Origin: Streptomyces sp. col6
GTDB taxonomy: Bacteria > Actinomycetota > Actinomycetes > Streptomycetales > Streptomycetaceae
Reading direction: 5' to 3'
DNA: 64,000 bases
NCBI RefSeq assembly: GCF_008042035.1
Contig: NZ_RDBL01000009.1
Location: 62,001 to 126,000, forward strand
Each line of letters opens with the position of its first letter. The first letter of the stretch is position 1. The position numbers and the translations under genes are program-made. This document shows positions 16,839 to 25,994 of this stretch, one piece after another. Under the pieces are notes generated by a model that worked only from the letters and a program-made list of their open reading frames with translations, made no database searches and was not told the DNA's origin.

Positions 16839-18065
16839 ATGCGCATGAGCGAGCCACGAAGACGAGTGACCAGCGCAAGCACGTACCTCCTGGTCGGCCT
16901 GCCGACGGCAATGGCGTCCATACTCGTACTGCCGGTACTGGCCGTGGGCGCGATTGCCTCCGGGCTGACTGCGCTCCCCCTCTTGATGCGGGGGCTGCGG
17001 CACTGGTCGGAGTGGCACCGGAAACGGGCTGCCGCACTGCTCGGCGTGGAGATACGCCCGCGCCCTGCCCGCCTGCCCAAGGGCCTGTCCGCACAGTGGC
17101 GCCGGCTGCTGGACGACCCCGAGTACCGCCGCGATCTGCGCTGGGTGCTGCGCCATGTCATCACCGGCCTGCCCGCGGGGCTGGCCGCACTCCTCTGCGT
17201 GGGGACCGCCGTGGGCAGCGTCGTCGTATCCCTGCTGTGGCAGGTGTTTCCCCAGGGTGAGTTGCAACTGTTCGGGACCGTGCCGGTGACCGGATGGGCC
17301 ACCGCGCTGGCACTCGCTGTGGTCCAGGGCGGCGTGGGCGCCGCTGCTACCTGGTGGGCGGTGCCGCGTCTGGCCCGTATGCACGCGCGTGTCACTCTGG
17401 CCGCACTGGAGCCCTCGCCCGAGGCCCGGCTCGCCGAGCGTGTCGGCGAACTGTCCGAGAGCCGCGCGGGGGTGCTGGACGCGCATGGCGCCGAACTGCG
17501 CCGTATCGAACGTGACTTGCACGACGGCACGCAGGCCCGGCTCGTCGCCATCGCTATGCGTCTGGGAGTGGCCAGGGAAGAGCTGCCCGACGACGCGGGG
17601 GCGCTCGCCACGCTTCTGCAGGAGGCGCACGAGGGCGCCGAGGAGGCGATGGCGGAGCTGCGGAACGTCATCCGCACGATGTATCCGCCGATCCTCGCCG
17701 ACCGGGGCCTGGAGGGCGCGGTCTCGGCCGTCACCGCGGGTACGGGCATCCCGGCGGATGTGGAGGTCGGCGAACTGGGCAGACTTCCCGCCGCCGTAGA
17801 GGCCGCCGCCTACTTCATCGTCGCCGAGACCCTGACCAACGCGGCCAAGTACAGCGGCGCGACGCAGGTCACCGTACGACTCACACGGCCGGCGGAAACG
17901 CTGCTGGTCGAGGTGACGGACAACGGGCTCGGCGGCATCGACGAGACCCTCGGCTCCGGCGTCATCGGCATACGCCGCCGAGCCGCCGCACTGGACGGCA
18001 CCGTCCTCATCAACAGCCCGGTCGGCGGGCCCACCGCGGTCACGGTGGAGCTGCCGTGCGCGTAG
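16839..18065 (+). CDS. NarL/DesK-type sensor histidine kinase
   Basis: Membrane kinase of 408 residues. Two hydrophobic blocks (about 17-45 and 105-175) give four helices with little extracytoplasmic sequence, so the signal is probably sensed in or near the membrane. The dimerisation/phosphoacceptor box is IERDLHDGTQARLVAIAMRLG (histidine about 230), followed by N-box VAETLTNAAKYSGA and G-box VTDNGLGG of the HATPase_c domain. This is the HisKA_3 class. A second ATG six bases on is an equal start candidate. It overlaps the response regulator gene by 10 bp and so is co-translated with it. The stimulus is unknown. Confidence 0.9.
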   Translation: MRMSEPRRRVTSASTYLLVGLPTAMASILVLPVLAVGAIASGLTALPLLMRGLRHWSEWHRKRAAALLGVEIRPRPARLPKGLSAQWRRLLDDPEYRRDLRWVLRHVITGLPAGLAALLCVGTAVGSVVVSLLWQVFPQGELQLFGTVPVTGWATALALAVVQGGVGAAATWWAVPRLARMHARVTLAALEPSPEARLAERVGELSESRAGVLDAHGAELRRIERDLHDGTQARLVAIAMRLGVAREELPDDAGALATLLQEAHEGAEEAMAELRNVIRTMYPPILADRGLEGAVSAVTAGTGIPADVEVGELGRLPAAVEAAAYFIVAETLTNAAKYSGATQVTVRLTRPAETLLVEVTDNGLGGIDETLGSGVIGIRRRAAALDGTVLINSPVGGPTAVTVELPCA

Positions 18066-18706
18066 TGATCGCCGAGGACAACGTGCTGCTCTCAGCAGGG
18101 CTGGAGATGATTCTGGGCAGCAAGGGCATCGAGGTGGCCGCAGTGGTGACGGATGCGCCGTCGCTGCTGGCGAAGGTTGCCGAACTCGTACCGGATGCCG
18201 TCATCGCGGACATCAGGCTGCCGCCCTCGTTCCGCGACGAGGGCATCAGAGCGGCGCTCGAACTCCGCCGGAACCACCCCGGTCTGCCCGTGCTGATCCT
18301 GTCCCAGTACGTGGAGAAGGTGTACGCGCGGGAGCTGCTGTCCGACGGTTCCGGGAGCGTCGGCTACCTGCTCAAGGACCGTGTGAGCCGGGTCGGTGAG
18401 TTCGTCGACGCCCTGCGGCGGGTCGCGGCCGGCGGCACGGCCATGGATCCCGAGGTGATCACACAGCTCCTCACCGGGTCCACGGGGAACGCCGTCGGCA
18501 CCCTGACCCCCCGCGAGAGCGACGTGCTCACCCTGATGGCTCAGGGTCTCGGCAACGCGGAGATCGGCAAGCGGCTGTTCGTCACGGACAACGCCGTGCA
18601 GAAGCACATCGGCAATATCTTCATGAAGCTGGACCTCCCCATCGCCGACGGAGGCCATCGCCGCGTCCTGGCCGTCCTCAGCTACTTGGACAGCCTTGCG
18701 ACCTGA
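18056..18706 (+). CDS. NarL/LuxR-type response regulator
   Basis: Response regulator of 216 residues: receiver domain (about 1-125) with the acidic pair AEDN, phosphoacceptor aspartate in VIADIRLP and lysine in YLLKDR, joined to a LuxR helix-turn-helix (about 148-210, LTPRESDVLTLMAQGLGNAEIGKRLFV). It starts at a GTG inside the end of the kinase gene. With the kinase it forms a complete two-component system. Target genes are not evident; the neighbouring phosphoribosyltransferase and PhyH units face other ways and have no shared operator that I can see. Confidence 0.93.
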   Translation: MRVVIAEDNVLLSAGLEMILGSKGIEVAAVVTDAPSLLAKVAELVPDAVIADIRLPPSFRDEGIRAALELRRNHPGLPVLILSQYVEKVYARELLSDGSGSVGYLLKDRVSRVGEFVDALRRVAAGGTAMDPEVITQLLTGSTGNAVGTLTPRESDVLTLMAQGLGNAEIGKRLFVTDNAVQKHIGNIFMKLDLPIADGGHRRVLAVLSYLDSLAT

Positions 18707-18796
18707 CCGCCCCCGGCTGTGCGGAGACGGTCGGGCCCGCGCTGTCGTCGGACACCCGGCCGCAGGCGAGGAACCGACACGCCGCGGCGGCAGGCG

Positions 18797-19105
18797 CTAC
18801 GGGGATGCTCCCGTCTCCGGTTCGTGCTGTACGAGCCTTTCGAAGAGGAACTCGTGCTTCAGGAACGACGTCTCACGCTCCGCCCCCGGGTAGGGAGGGA
18901 TGAGCTGAGCGGCCTGGATGAGACGCCAGCCGTCCTCCAGCGCGGCCACGCCCGTCTCGTAAGGCGGTTCATCGCTGTCCCCGGTCGTCGGCCGGGTCGC
19001 GCCGGTACCGTCGTACCGGGCCCAACCCACGACCTGGGAGTCGAGAGCTGATGTGGCCAGGTACAGGAACAGAACCTGCTGCCGCACGGTGGTGGAACTG
19101 ATCAC
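18797..19105 (-). CDS. small protein coupled to the PhyH dioxygenase gene
   Basis: Soluble protein of 102 residues that I do not recognise. It has a short hydrophobic strand segment (QQVLFLYLATSALDSQVVGWARYD), a linker, and an amphipathic helix pair (AALEDGWRLIQAAQLIP, FLKHEFLFERLV). Its GTG start overlaps the stop of the PhyH gene (GTGA), so the two are made together and probably act together. It could be an accessory subunit or carrier-like partner, but nothing in the sequence fixes this. Confidence 0.65.
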   Translation of the reverse strand: MISSTTVRQQVLFLYLATSALDSQVVGWARYDGTGATRPTTGDSDEPPYETGVAALEDGWRLIQAAQLIPPYPGAERETSFLKHEFLFERLVQHEPETGASP

Positions 19106-19920
19106 GCGCTTCTCCTCTGCGCAGGTCGGTTGCCGACGCGGGTGGCCGCGTACTCGATGTCGAACTCGGGATCGTCCGACAGGAAGCGCCAGAGCTTGAT
19201 CCGGTTGTGGATCTCGAGCCTGCCCACAGCAGGCTCGTACCAGGGGAAGGTGCGCCCCAACTCCGTCCGCACTTCCGGGTCGTGGAGGTCCTCCGTGTCC
19301 CAGAGGCGCACCTGCGGGACGGTCGGGTTGAAGCGGATCTTGTACATGTGGCGGACGAGGTCGCTGTCATTGCGCCGCCCGCCGTGCCAGATGCCGTGAT
19401 GCAGCAGGACGACGGTGCCCGCCGGGCAGGTCAGCCGGGTCTGGCCGCGGAGGTTCTGGTAGCGGCCGGTGTCCGACTCGTTGGTTTGGCGCAGATGACT
19501 GCCCGGAACGATGAGCGTGCCGCCCATGTCCGTGGTGACCGCCTGCGGGTAGTACATGAGCTGCACGTCGAAGGCGTCGGTCCGCAGATCGATGAGAGCG
19601 TCGGCATGCAGTGGCTGCGCGCTTCCCTCCCGCGGCTCCCGCGTGTGCACGTAATGGTGGTCGACGGTCGGATCCACCCCCACCAGGCTCTCCACCGCAC
19701 CGGCGACCTCGGGCAGCTCGACAAGCCGGCGCGCGAAGGATCCCTCGGGGAACGCCTTCGGTACAGGAGTCCCGTACGGCACAGGGGGCAGCCCCGCCGC
19801 GAAGACGCCGAACGCCTCCTCGTTGAGCTCCTGCGGCACGATGCCGTCGAGGCGCAGGAAGCCATGGGCCACGAACCGCGCCACCTGGACCGTGCTCAGT
19901 AGTCTTCGTGTGGTTGACAT
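19102..19920 (-). CDS. phytanoyl-CoA dioxygenase (PhyH) family Fe/2-oxoglutarate oxygenase
   Basis: Putative non-heme iron, 2-oxoglutarate-dependent oxygenase of 272 residues. The facial triad is visible as His105-Ala-Asp107 (PLHADALID) and His179 (GIWHGG), with Arg190 in the 2-oxoglutarate-binding place. The double-stranded beta-helix core fits about residues 95-200. Family members hydroxylate unactivated carbons in lipids and natural products. The ATG at 19920 is preferred to an upstream start (19992) that would overlap the divergent regulator gene. It is transcribed with the coupled small protein and divergent from an AraC regulator only 70 bp away, the likely controller. Confidence 0.85.
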   Translation of the reverse strand: MSTTRRLLSTVQVARFVAHGFLRLDGIVPQELNEEAFGVFAAGLPPVPYGTPVPKAFPEGSFARRLVELPEVAGAVESLVGVDPTVDHHYVHTREPREGSAQPLHADALIDLRTDAFDVQLMYYPQAVTTDMGGTLIVPGSHLRQTNESDTGRYQNLRGQTRLTCPAGTVVLLHHGIWHGGRRNDSDLVRHMYKIRFNPTVPQVRLWDTEDLHDPEVRTELGRTFPWYEPAVGRLEIHNRIKLWRFLSDDPEFDIEYAATRVGNRPAQRRSA

Positions 19921-19990
19921 GCACCAACCGTAAGAAGCGAGAGCGCCGCAGTCGTGGGCTGAATCCACCAGGGACTGGTAATTTCCCACC

Positions 19991-20797
19991 ATGGCCCATT
20001 CCGTGGAACTCTCCCTCGACCTGCCCCCGCGCGTGCACAGCGCGGGCGTGGGAGTCCATGGGTTCGCGGGCCCTCACGACGTGTTCCGCCTGCCGCAGTT
20101 GTGGCAGCTGCATCTGTACGACTACTCCGGCACCTTGGAGTACGACGGGTTCCGGCACCCGGTCCGCCCGGGATACGTGAGCCTCGTACCGCCTGGCACA
20201 GAGGTGCACTTCCACTACGACACCACGCCCTGCCGGCACCTCTACGCCCACTTCACGTTGCCCGGTCACGGCGAGCGGCTGCGCGTCCCAGCGGTGCAGG
20301 ACGCGGGCGCGGACGCCACGCTGCTCAGCGGTCTGCTCCGGCAGGCCGCGACGGCCTGCCCGCAGCCTTCGGCGCGAGCAGCGGCGGAACTCTGGACGGC
20401 GCTGTGGCGCATGACAAGCCTGGCCGGTGTGTCCGTGAACCACGCAGGTCCCCAGCGCTCCGTTCTGCGGACGGCGATGACCCACATCGAGGAACACCTC
20501 GCCGAACCGCTGGACGTCCCGGACATCGCGCGTGCCGTCGGGATCTCCCACACCCATCTGACGCGACTGTTCCGCAAGGACACGGGGCACACCGTCGTCG
20601 GCTACATCCGGCACCGCCGCATGAAGCGGGCCCAGCACCTCCTGACCGCCTCGACACTCGCCATCCCCGCGATTGCCGCGACCGTCGGCATCCCCGATCT
20701 CCAGGCGTTCAACAAGACCTGCCGCAAGGAACTGGGCGCCTCGCCACGAGCCGTCAGACAGTCGGCGCGGCAACCGGAACCAGCAGACCAGCCGTAG
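19991..20797 (+). CDS. AraC-family transcriptional regulator
   Basis: Regulator of 268 residues: N-terminal cupin-like sensor (about 10-110, with histidines in EVHFHYD and HLYAHF) and two C-terminal AraC helix-turn-helix units (about 160-258, with LDVPDIARAVGISHTHLTRLF and the second starting IPAIAATVGI). The opening and cupin layout resemble regulators paired with PhyH oxygenases. It diverges from the PhyH gene and probably activates it on a small-molecule ligand. The second motif IAATVGIPDLQAFNKTCRKELG is intact. Confidence 0.9.
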   Translation: MAHSVELSLDLPPRVHSAGVGVHGFAGPHDVFRLPQLWQLHLYDYSGTLEYDGFRHPVRPGYVSLVPPGTEVHFHYDTTPCRHLYAHFTLPGHGERLRVPAVQDAGADATLLSGLLRQAATACPQPSARAAAELWTALWRMTSLAGVSVNHAGPQRSVLRTAMTHIEEHLAEPLDVPDIARAVGISHTHLTRLFRKDTGHTVVGYIRHRRMKRAQHLLTASTLAIPAIAATVGIPDLQAFNKTCRKELGASPRAVRQSARQPEPADQP

Positions 20798-20909
20798 TGG
20801 GCAACTGGCGCCGGTTCCAGCTGCTTCGAGTACGGCGAGAAGGAGCCGTGCCACAGTCGGTGATGACCCTCGCGGGCCCGCCGGTCCGGCGGATCGCCGA
20901 CGCGCAACA

Positions 20910-21635
20910 TCACGGGGTACGGAAGCCCCGGAAAGTCACCGGCCCACGGGTCTGGAACCCGAGGCGTTCGTACAACGCGATCGCGGCAGTGTTCGCCCCG
21001 GCCACATGCAGAAAGGGACGATCGCCACGGGCCACGATGCGTGCGGCGAGCGCGCTGACAAGACAGGCGGCATGGCCTTGCTTCCGGGCCTCGGCAGCGG
21101 TGCAGACGGCACTGATCTCGGTCCATCCCGGAGGGCGCAGACGCTCCCCGGCCATCGCCACGAGGGTGCCGTCGACCCGGATGCCCAGGTAGGTGCCGAG
21201 CTCATGGGTGCGCGGCCAGAAAGGGCCCGGCTTCGTCCGAGCGACGAGATCAAGCATCTCGACCACGTTCTCCGCGCCCAGTTCGACCACGCCGGTGTCG
21301 GACTCGGCATGCGGTTGCCCGGGGAGGCCATCATCCGGCCAGATCATCTGACGGCCCTCAAGACTGAAGACCGGCTCCCAGCTCGACGGTGGGACGGCCG
21401 GACAGTTGAACATGTCGGCAAAGGCGCCCGGACCGAGCAGGCCCGCCAGGTCGCTCCAGTCCTGCGGGCCCGGATCGGCGGACACCGAGGAGAAGGTCGC
21501 CACTTCGGTGAGATAGGTGGTGGCCCTGCCGATCCGCCGGGCAAGATGCGCGTGCCGACCGCCGAGTGACTGCCCCACCGGGTCGTCGAGCACCAGGTCG
21601 TCGAGCACCAGGTCGTCGTTCGTCGTCATACCCAT
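20910..21635 (-). CDS. GNAT-family N-acetyltransferase
   Basis: Acetyltransferase of 241 residues. The catalytic GNAT fold is in the C-terminal half (about 125-235): beta strand TEISAVCTAAEARKQGHA with the acetyl-CoA loop (RKQGHA), then helix and ALYERLGFQTRGPV near the end. The N-terminal half is a family-specific extension. Residues 8-17 come from a 15-bp tandem repeat (DDLVL twice), a recent-looking expansion. ATG at 21635 and 21629 are equally possible starts. It stands alone, convergent with the AraC gene. The acceptor is unknown. Confidence 0.85.
   Translation of the reverse strand: MGMTTNDDLVLDDLVLDDPVGQSLGGRHAHLARRIGRATTYLTEVATFSSVSADPGPQDWSDLAGLLGPGAFADMFNCPAVPPSSWEPVFSLEGRQMIWPDDGLPGQPHAESDTGVVELGAENVVEMLDLVARTKPGPFWPRTHELGTYLGIRVDGTLVAMAGERLRPPGWTEISAVCTAAEARKQGHAACLVSALAARIVARGDRPFLHVAGANTAAIALYERLGFQTRGPVTFRGFRTP
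21581..21618. repeat. 15-bp tandem repeat in the GNAT gene
   Basis: The unit GGTCGTCGAGCACCA occurs twice in direct tandem and again as a partial copy (GGTCGTCG), in frame, so each unit encodes DDLVL-like sequence near the N-terminus. A length-variable site, probably by replication slippage. Confidence 0.75.
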
Positions 21636-21860
21636 TCTTTCCCGGTGAGTGCGGTGGTCGAGCGTCGAGGGCGATTCCGTCGCGTACCCGCCGTGGAGCC
21701 CTACGGAATGCGCGGCACGGGCACGGACACGGTGAGCTCGGGCCGAAGCGCTGTCGGGCGAGCCACCGCGTTCACACGCTATGCCGGCGCCTTGCGCACA
21801 CCGACAGCAGGTATACCCGCCGTACGACGGGACGGTCCCGGCCGGCCGTGAGAGCGCCCC

Positions 21861-23042
21861 CTACACCGTCGGGCCGGCCGGCAGACGGCCCTTTCCGCAG
21901 GTTTCGGCCGCACCCGATGGGCAGACCAGGGACTCGGCGGGACGCCGGCCCGACACGGCCAGGGGTACGCCGTTGGCGCGCAGGACTTCGCGGAGGTCCA
22001 GGATCGGAGTGAACACCTCGTGGTTGCGGTCTTCGCCCTGCTCTCCCCACGCGCGCTGCTCCGCCTCGACCACCATGCGGTCCTGCGCGAACACGCGCTC
22101 GGTGAATCGCCTGATGAGCGGGGTGGCCAGACCGAGCACGCCCGGGACCCGGGGCTTCTTGATCATGAGCAGGCCGTGGACGTGGCAGGTGCGCTGGTCG
22201 GTGCCCACGGGTACGTAGACCGCCCAGAGGCTGAAGACCGGCTGATCCGCGCCCTCAGGTACCAGCTGGAGGGTCTGGTACGGGTAGTCCGTCCGGATGG
22301 TCATCACGTCGCTGGAGCCGCCAGCGACGCCCTCGGCCGCCAGCATGCCGGCGGCGGCGTTGCGCTTCCCCCCGGTGTGGGTGAAGAGGTACTCGGCCTC
22401 CACCGAGCGAGCGCTGCTGCGGTGACCGAGAAGCTGCGGCCGGAGCCGGCCGACGACGCCTTGGTGCAGGAACTGGTGGTTCATGTCCAGCAGGTTCTCG
22501 TGCATGAACGAGTAGTGGCAGCGGACGGTGCGCGAGTACATGAGCGTCTTGTACTGCGGAGAGCCGTAGAGGGGGAGTGACGGCAGTGCGGTGGCTTGGG
22601 CCCTGTCCGGGTCACCGGGAAACACGAAGACCAGACCGTATGCCTCGCGTACCGGATAGCTGCGAACACCTCGGGGTGGCCGGCGGTCTTCCTTGGACAG
22701 GTACGGGATCTGCGAGATCCGCCCGTCACCGCGGTACGCCCACGCGTGATAGCGGCAACGGAGAACGTCACCCTCCACGACGCCCATGCTCAAAGGGACC
22801 TGCCGATGCGCGCACCGGTCCTCAAGCGCGTGAACGGTGCCGTTCGTCCCCCGGTAGAGCGCGAGGCGTGCGCCGGCGAACGAGGCCGCGACCACCTTTC
22901 CCGGGCGTACCTCTCTGGCCGGCGCCACGGGGTACCAGTAGTCCGGGTTCGCGCCGACGCGGCGCAGGTCCACCTCACCGGAGAGACCTGTGCCGGCCGC
23001 CGCCCCGTCGGTCTCCGCCGCCTTCGCGTCGGTCTCCTTCAT
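21861..23042 (-). CDS. Rieske non-heme iron oxygenase
   Basis: Oxygenase large subunit of 393 residues. The Rieske 2Fe-2S ligands are Cys77, His79, Cys96 and His99 in CAH-x16-CRYH spacing. The mononuclear iron site is in HENLLDMNHQFLHQG, with Asp186, His189 and His193. C-terminal sequence is ring-hydroxylating-oxygenase-like, as in plant chlorophyllide or choline-type monooxygenases and bacterial aromatic oxygenases. It needs a reductase and often a ferredoxin, and neither lies nearby. Clear ribosome binding site GAGGGAGAAGC before the ATG. The N-terminal 30 residues are a poorly conserved extension. No transit or signal peptide; monocistronic. Confidence 0.88.
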   Translation of the reverse strand: MKETDAKAAETDGAAAGTGLSGEVDLRRVGANPDYWYPVAPAREVRPGKVVAASFAGARLALYRGTNGTVHALEDRCAHRQVPLSMGVVEGDVLRCRYHAWAYRGDGRISQIPYLSKEDRRPPRGVRSYPVREAYGLVFVFPGDPDRAQATALPSLPLYGSPQYKTLMYSRTVRCHYSFMHENLLDMNHQFLHQGVVGRLRPQLLGHRSSARSVEAEYLFTHTGGKRNAAAGMLAAEGVAGGSSDVMTIRTDYPYQTLQLVPEGADQPVFSLWAVYVPVGTDQRTCHVHGLLMIKKPRVPGVLGLATPLIRRFTERVFAQDRMVVEAEQRAWGEQGEDRNHEVFTPILDLREVLRANGVPLAVSGRRPAESLVCPSGAAETCGKGRLPAGPTV

Positions 23043-23258
23043 GCTTCTCCCTCACCGATGGGTCGCCTGTCCCCATCCTGGCCGCGTCAGCGCGAGCTGC
23101 CCTGACAAGCGCGTCCGGACCAGTGACGGGGGCAGCGCCGCACGCGGTCCTCCGGTCCGCGTGCGGCGCTTGATCACCCTGATGGCGGCCGTCTTCGTCG
23201 CATGGCGGTGTGGCCGTCTTGACCGCAGGCGTGCGCTACCGGGAACGGCTCGCCCCGC

Positions 23259-23762
23259 TCACGTACCGGGATGCTCAGGCAGGGCCAGCCAGTCCGACCA
23301 GGAGATCTCGCGTCCGATGAAACGTGGCTGCTCGAAGGGCCAGTCGGCGGCGATCCACTGCGGTACCAGTGCGTCGAGGGCCCGCTCGGTCTCGCTGCCC
23401 ACCAGCTCGTCCACCACCCACCAGGCGATTTCGCCATCCGCACCGATCCGTTCCGGAGGGTCGATATAGACACAGCCGAGCAGAGCCGTCTCAGCCGCGT
23501 CGAACAGGGCGTAGTTGAAGGACTGGTGTGCGTTGATTTCCTTCTCGTGCCGCAGGAGGTCCGCCTGGTCGGCTTCGTAGGTCATGGTTGCTGCGGGCCA
23601 GCCCCAGGCGGGACCGTAGATGGTCCACAGTCGTTCGCGTGAACCCATCACAGCTGGATAGTCGAGTGCGACGTCTGCTTCCCGGATCGGTCGAAGATGA
23701 TGACTGCCACCCTGCAGCAGAACCCGGGTGGGATGGACGAAGTCATCGGGGAGCCAGTTCAT
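23259..23762 (-). CDS. GNAT-like N-acetyltransferase
   Basis: Soluble protein of 167 residues related to the GNAT family (opening HHLRPIREADVALDYPAV, with strand pair ALFDAAETALLGCVYIDPPE in the middle), lacking a textbook Q/RxxGxG loop. The family call rests on general layout. Start ATG with no strong ribosome binding site. Lone gene divergent from the YdcF-like membrane protein. Confidence 0.7.
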   Translation of the reverse strand: MNWLPDDFVHPTRVLLQGGSHHLRPIREADVALDYPAVMGSRERLWTIYGPAWGWPAATMTYEADQADLLRHEKEINAHQSFNYALFDAAETALLGCVYIDPPERIGADGEIAWWVVDELVGSETERALDALVPQWIAADWPFEQPRFIGREISWSDWLALPEHPGT

Positions 23763-23951
23763 GGGACGCGACGGTAGCAGCGAACGGCCAGTCGCTCATG
23801 GGGGATTCCCTGGTCACCGCGGCCCGCCGGACCAGGAGAACAGTCGGCCGGCTCGCGGGCGAACAGAAGACCGACGGTGGGCGATCCGGATGTTCCGCGC
23901 GACCCTTCACCCGCTCGACCGGGACCGCCCCACACCTCGTAGGATCGGTGC

Positions 23952-24980
23952 ATGGTGGCCTTTGTACCGGCGTTCATCTGTTTCGCCCTGTTCTGTGTCG
24001 GTGTGGTGCGAGACCGCCGCCGAGTGAGCAACGCGGTCCTCCTGGGGCTGTCCATCGTCTTCGCGGTGATCGCGCTCGTACTGCATGTGGCTTCCGAGCG
24101 GGCCCAGTTGGGCCGCGATCTGGTCGTCGTGCTGCTGACCCTTGCGGGCGTGGGGGTCGTCACCCTGGCGTGGTTCCTCATCGCCAACGGGATCACCATG
24201 GTCCGCAAGGAGGGCAGGAGCCCGGCGAACCTGCTGTCCCTGGGGGCGGGCATCGCCCTGGTCGCCCTGCTCGTGCTGCTGATCACCGCGCTGGTGCTGC
24301 ACACGCACACGCTTCTGGTGGTCGCGGCGACGGCGGTGGCGCTCTCCGGATACGTCGCCTTCCTGTTCCTCTGCTTCCTCGTCTACGGGGGCCTGTACGG
24401 GCGTCTGCGCATCCGGCGCCGGGCGGACTACGTGGTGGTCCTCGGCTCGGGTCTGATCGGCGGGACCACCGTGCCGCCACTGCTGGCCGGCCGTCTCGAC
24501 CGGGCCCGAAAGGAACACGCCAGGCAGTCCCGGAAGGGCCGGCGCCCGGTCCTGCTCACCTCGGGAGGGCAGGGACCCGACGAGAAACTGCCGGAGTCCC
24601 ACGCGATGGCCGACTACCTGGTCACGCAGGGCTTCCCCGCCGACTTGATCGAACGCGAGGACCGCTCGACGACCACGGACGAGAACCTGACGTTCAGCAA
24701 AGCCCTGATGGAGCGGGCGAATCCGCACTACCGCTGCGTGATCGTCACGAACAACTACCACGTCTTCCGCGCCGCGGTCATCGCGCGCCGCACCGGAATC
24801 AGGGGCCACGTGATCGGCGCCCCGACAGCCGCGTACTTCTGGCCGAGCGCCATGATCCGCGAGTTCGTCGCCCTCCTCGTCGCCTACCGCCGCACCAACG
24901 CCGTACTCTTCCTGCTCGTCCTGCTGAGCGGCCTCTTCATCTGGTGGCTGGGGTGGCCGTCGCCAGGGGCCGTCACGTAG
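23952..24980 (+). CDS. YdcF/SanA-type DUF218 membrane protein
   Basis: Membrane protein of 342 residues. The N-terminal part has about five transmembrane helices (about 3-150), then a cytosolic or extracytoplasmic DUF218 domain (about 155-300: YVVVLGSGLIGGTTVPPLLAGRL, REDRSTTTDENLTFSKALM, VIVTNNYHVFRAAV) and a last hydrophobic helix. DUF218 proteins have a Rossmann-like fold; family members are tied to envelope stress and vancomycin sensitivity, with no proven reaction. The ATG begins with the hydrophobic segment, so it doubles as a signal anchor. Stands alone, convergent with the hydrolase gene. Confidence 0.85.
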   Translation: MVAFVPAFICFALFCVGVVRDRRRVSNAVLLGLSIVFAVIALVLHVASERAQLGRDLVVVLLTLAGVGVVTLAWFLIANGITMVRKEGRSPANLLSLGAGIALVALLVLLITALVLHTHTLLVVAATAVALSGYVAFLFLCFLVYGGLYGRLRIRRRADYVVVLGSGLIGGTTVPPLLAGRLDRARKEHARQSRKGRRPVLLTSGGQGPDEKLPESHAMADYLVTQGFPADLIEREDRSTTTDENLTFSKALMERANPHYRCVIVTNNYHVFRAAVIARRTGIRGHVIGAPTAAYFWPSAMIREFVALLVAYRRTNAVLFLLVLLSGLFIWWLGWPSPGAVT

Positions 24981-25081
24981 AAGACGAACCGCGAGTCCGT
25001 CTCACCCTCCTCCAACGGCGGATCAACGACGTGAGGCCGAGACTCGTGGCGCCCGGGGGAGGCCCCGGGAGGTGTTCGCGC

Positions 25082-25918
25082 TCAGCCCTGGAAGGCTGCG
25101 CGCAGGGCATCGCCGAACGCGCCGGGGTGGGTGGTCAGCCCGAGGTGGCCGCCGGGGAAGATCCGGGGCTCCGCGCCCAGCTGCTCGGCGAGGGCGGTTG
25201 CCGCGCGGTGGGGGAGTTCACCGTACGAATCCTGTCCGACGGCGAGTACGAGGCGGTCCGACGCGCTCTTGAGCCGGTGGATGTCCGGGGCGTAGGACAT
25301 GAAGGCAGGGACGATGCGCCCGAGGAAGTAGGGCAAACCAGCCACCCTCGCGTCGGTCGGCTCCAGCGCCGGGGGCGGAAGATCGGGGACGGGCTCCGGC
25401 CCGGGGACGCCGCCGCCCTTCGCCAGGCCTGCCGCGAACAGGGCCATCGCCGGCCCGAGCCCCTGCCTCCGGAGTGCGTCCCGCACCCGGTCGAGGAAGG
25501 CTCGGTGCTCGATGGCATCCGACAGAACCTCCACGACCGGCGGCTCGTGCGCCACGACGCGCGCGAGGCGACCGGGGTGGGCGGCGAGCAGCTGGAGTGC
25601 GGCAATCCCGCCCGAGCTGGCGCCGAACACCCGCGCCGGCTCACCGGGAGTCAGCAGCTCCAGCAGCCGGAGCGCGTCATCGGCGTGCTCGGCCACGGAC
25701 TGCGCGGCACCGGGGGCGTCCAACGGACTGCGAGAGATCCCGCGCGGGTCGTAGGCGGCGACGGTGTATGCCGTGGCCAGACGGTCGGCGACGCCGTCGA
25801 ACGAGGCCGCGCCGCCCGTCCCGCCGGGAATCAGCAGGAGGAGCGGTCCGCGGCCGCGTACCTCGAAATGCAGGGTCGCGCCGGGTACCCGAAGGCTGCC
25901 GATGGTCGGGCCGCTCAT
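25082..25918 (-). CDS. alpha/beta hydrolase (serine nucleophile)
   Basis: Cytosolic hydrolase of 278 residues: LIPGGTGGAASFDGVAD oxyanion region, nucleophile serine in FGASSGGIAALQLL (GxSxG form), and the catalytic histidine in FPGGHLGLTTHP near the end. A 35-bp perfect palindrome lies in its leader, 77-111 bp before the start codon, which suggests control by a TetR- or MarR-type repressor; no such gene is adjacent. RBS GAAGGAG precedes the ATG. Likely a carboxylesterase or lactonase for a xenobiotic or toxin; substrate unknown. Confidence 0.85.
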   Translation of the reverse strand: MSGPTIGSLRVPGATLHFEVRGRGPLLLLIPGGTGGAASFDGVADRLATAYTVAAYDPRGISRSPLDAPGAAQSVAEHADDALRLLELLTPGEPARVFGASSGGIAALQLLAAHPGRLARVVAHEPPVVEVLSDAIEHRAFLDRVRDALRRQGLGPAMALFAAGLAKGGGVPGPEPVPDLPPPALEPTDARVAGLPYFLGRIVPAFMSYAPDIHRLKSASDRLVLAVGQDSYGELPHRAATALAEQLGAEPRIFPGGHLGLTTHPGAFGDALRAAFQG

Positions 25919-25994
25919 GGGAGTTCTCCTTCTCGATAGACGGCACAGGCCACTCGGGTGCCGCCCGTCGCGGAGCGGTGGACCCGACCTGAAA

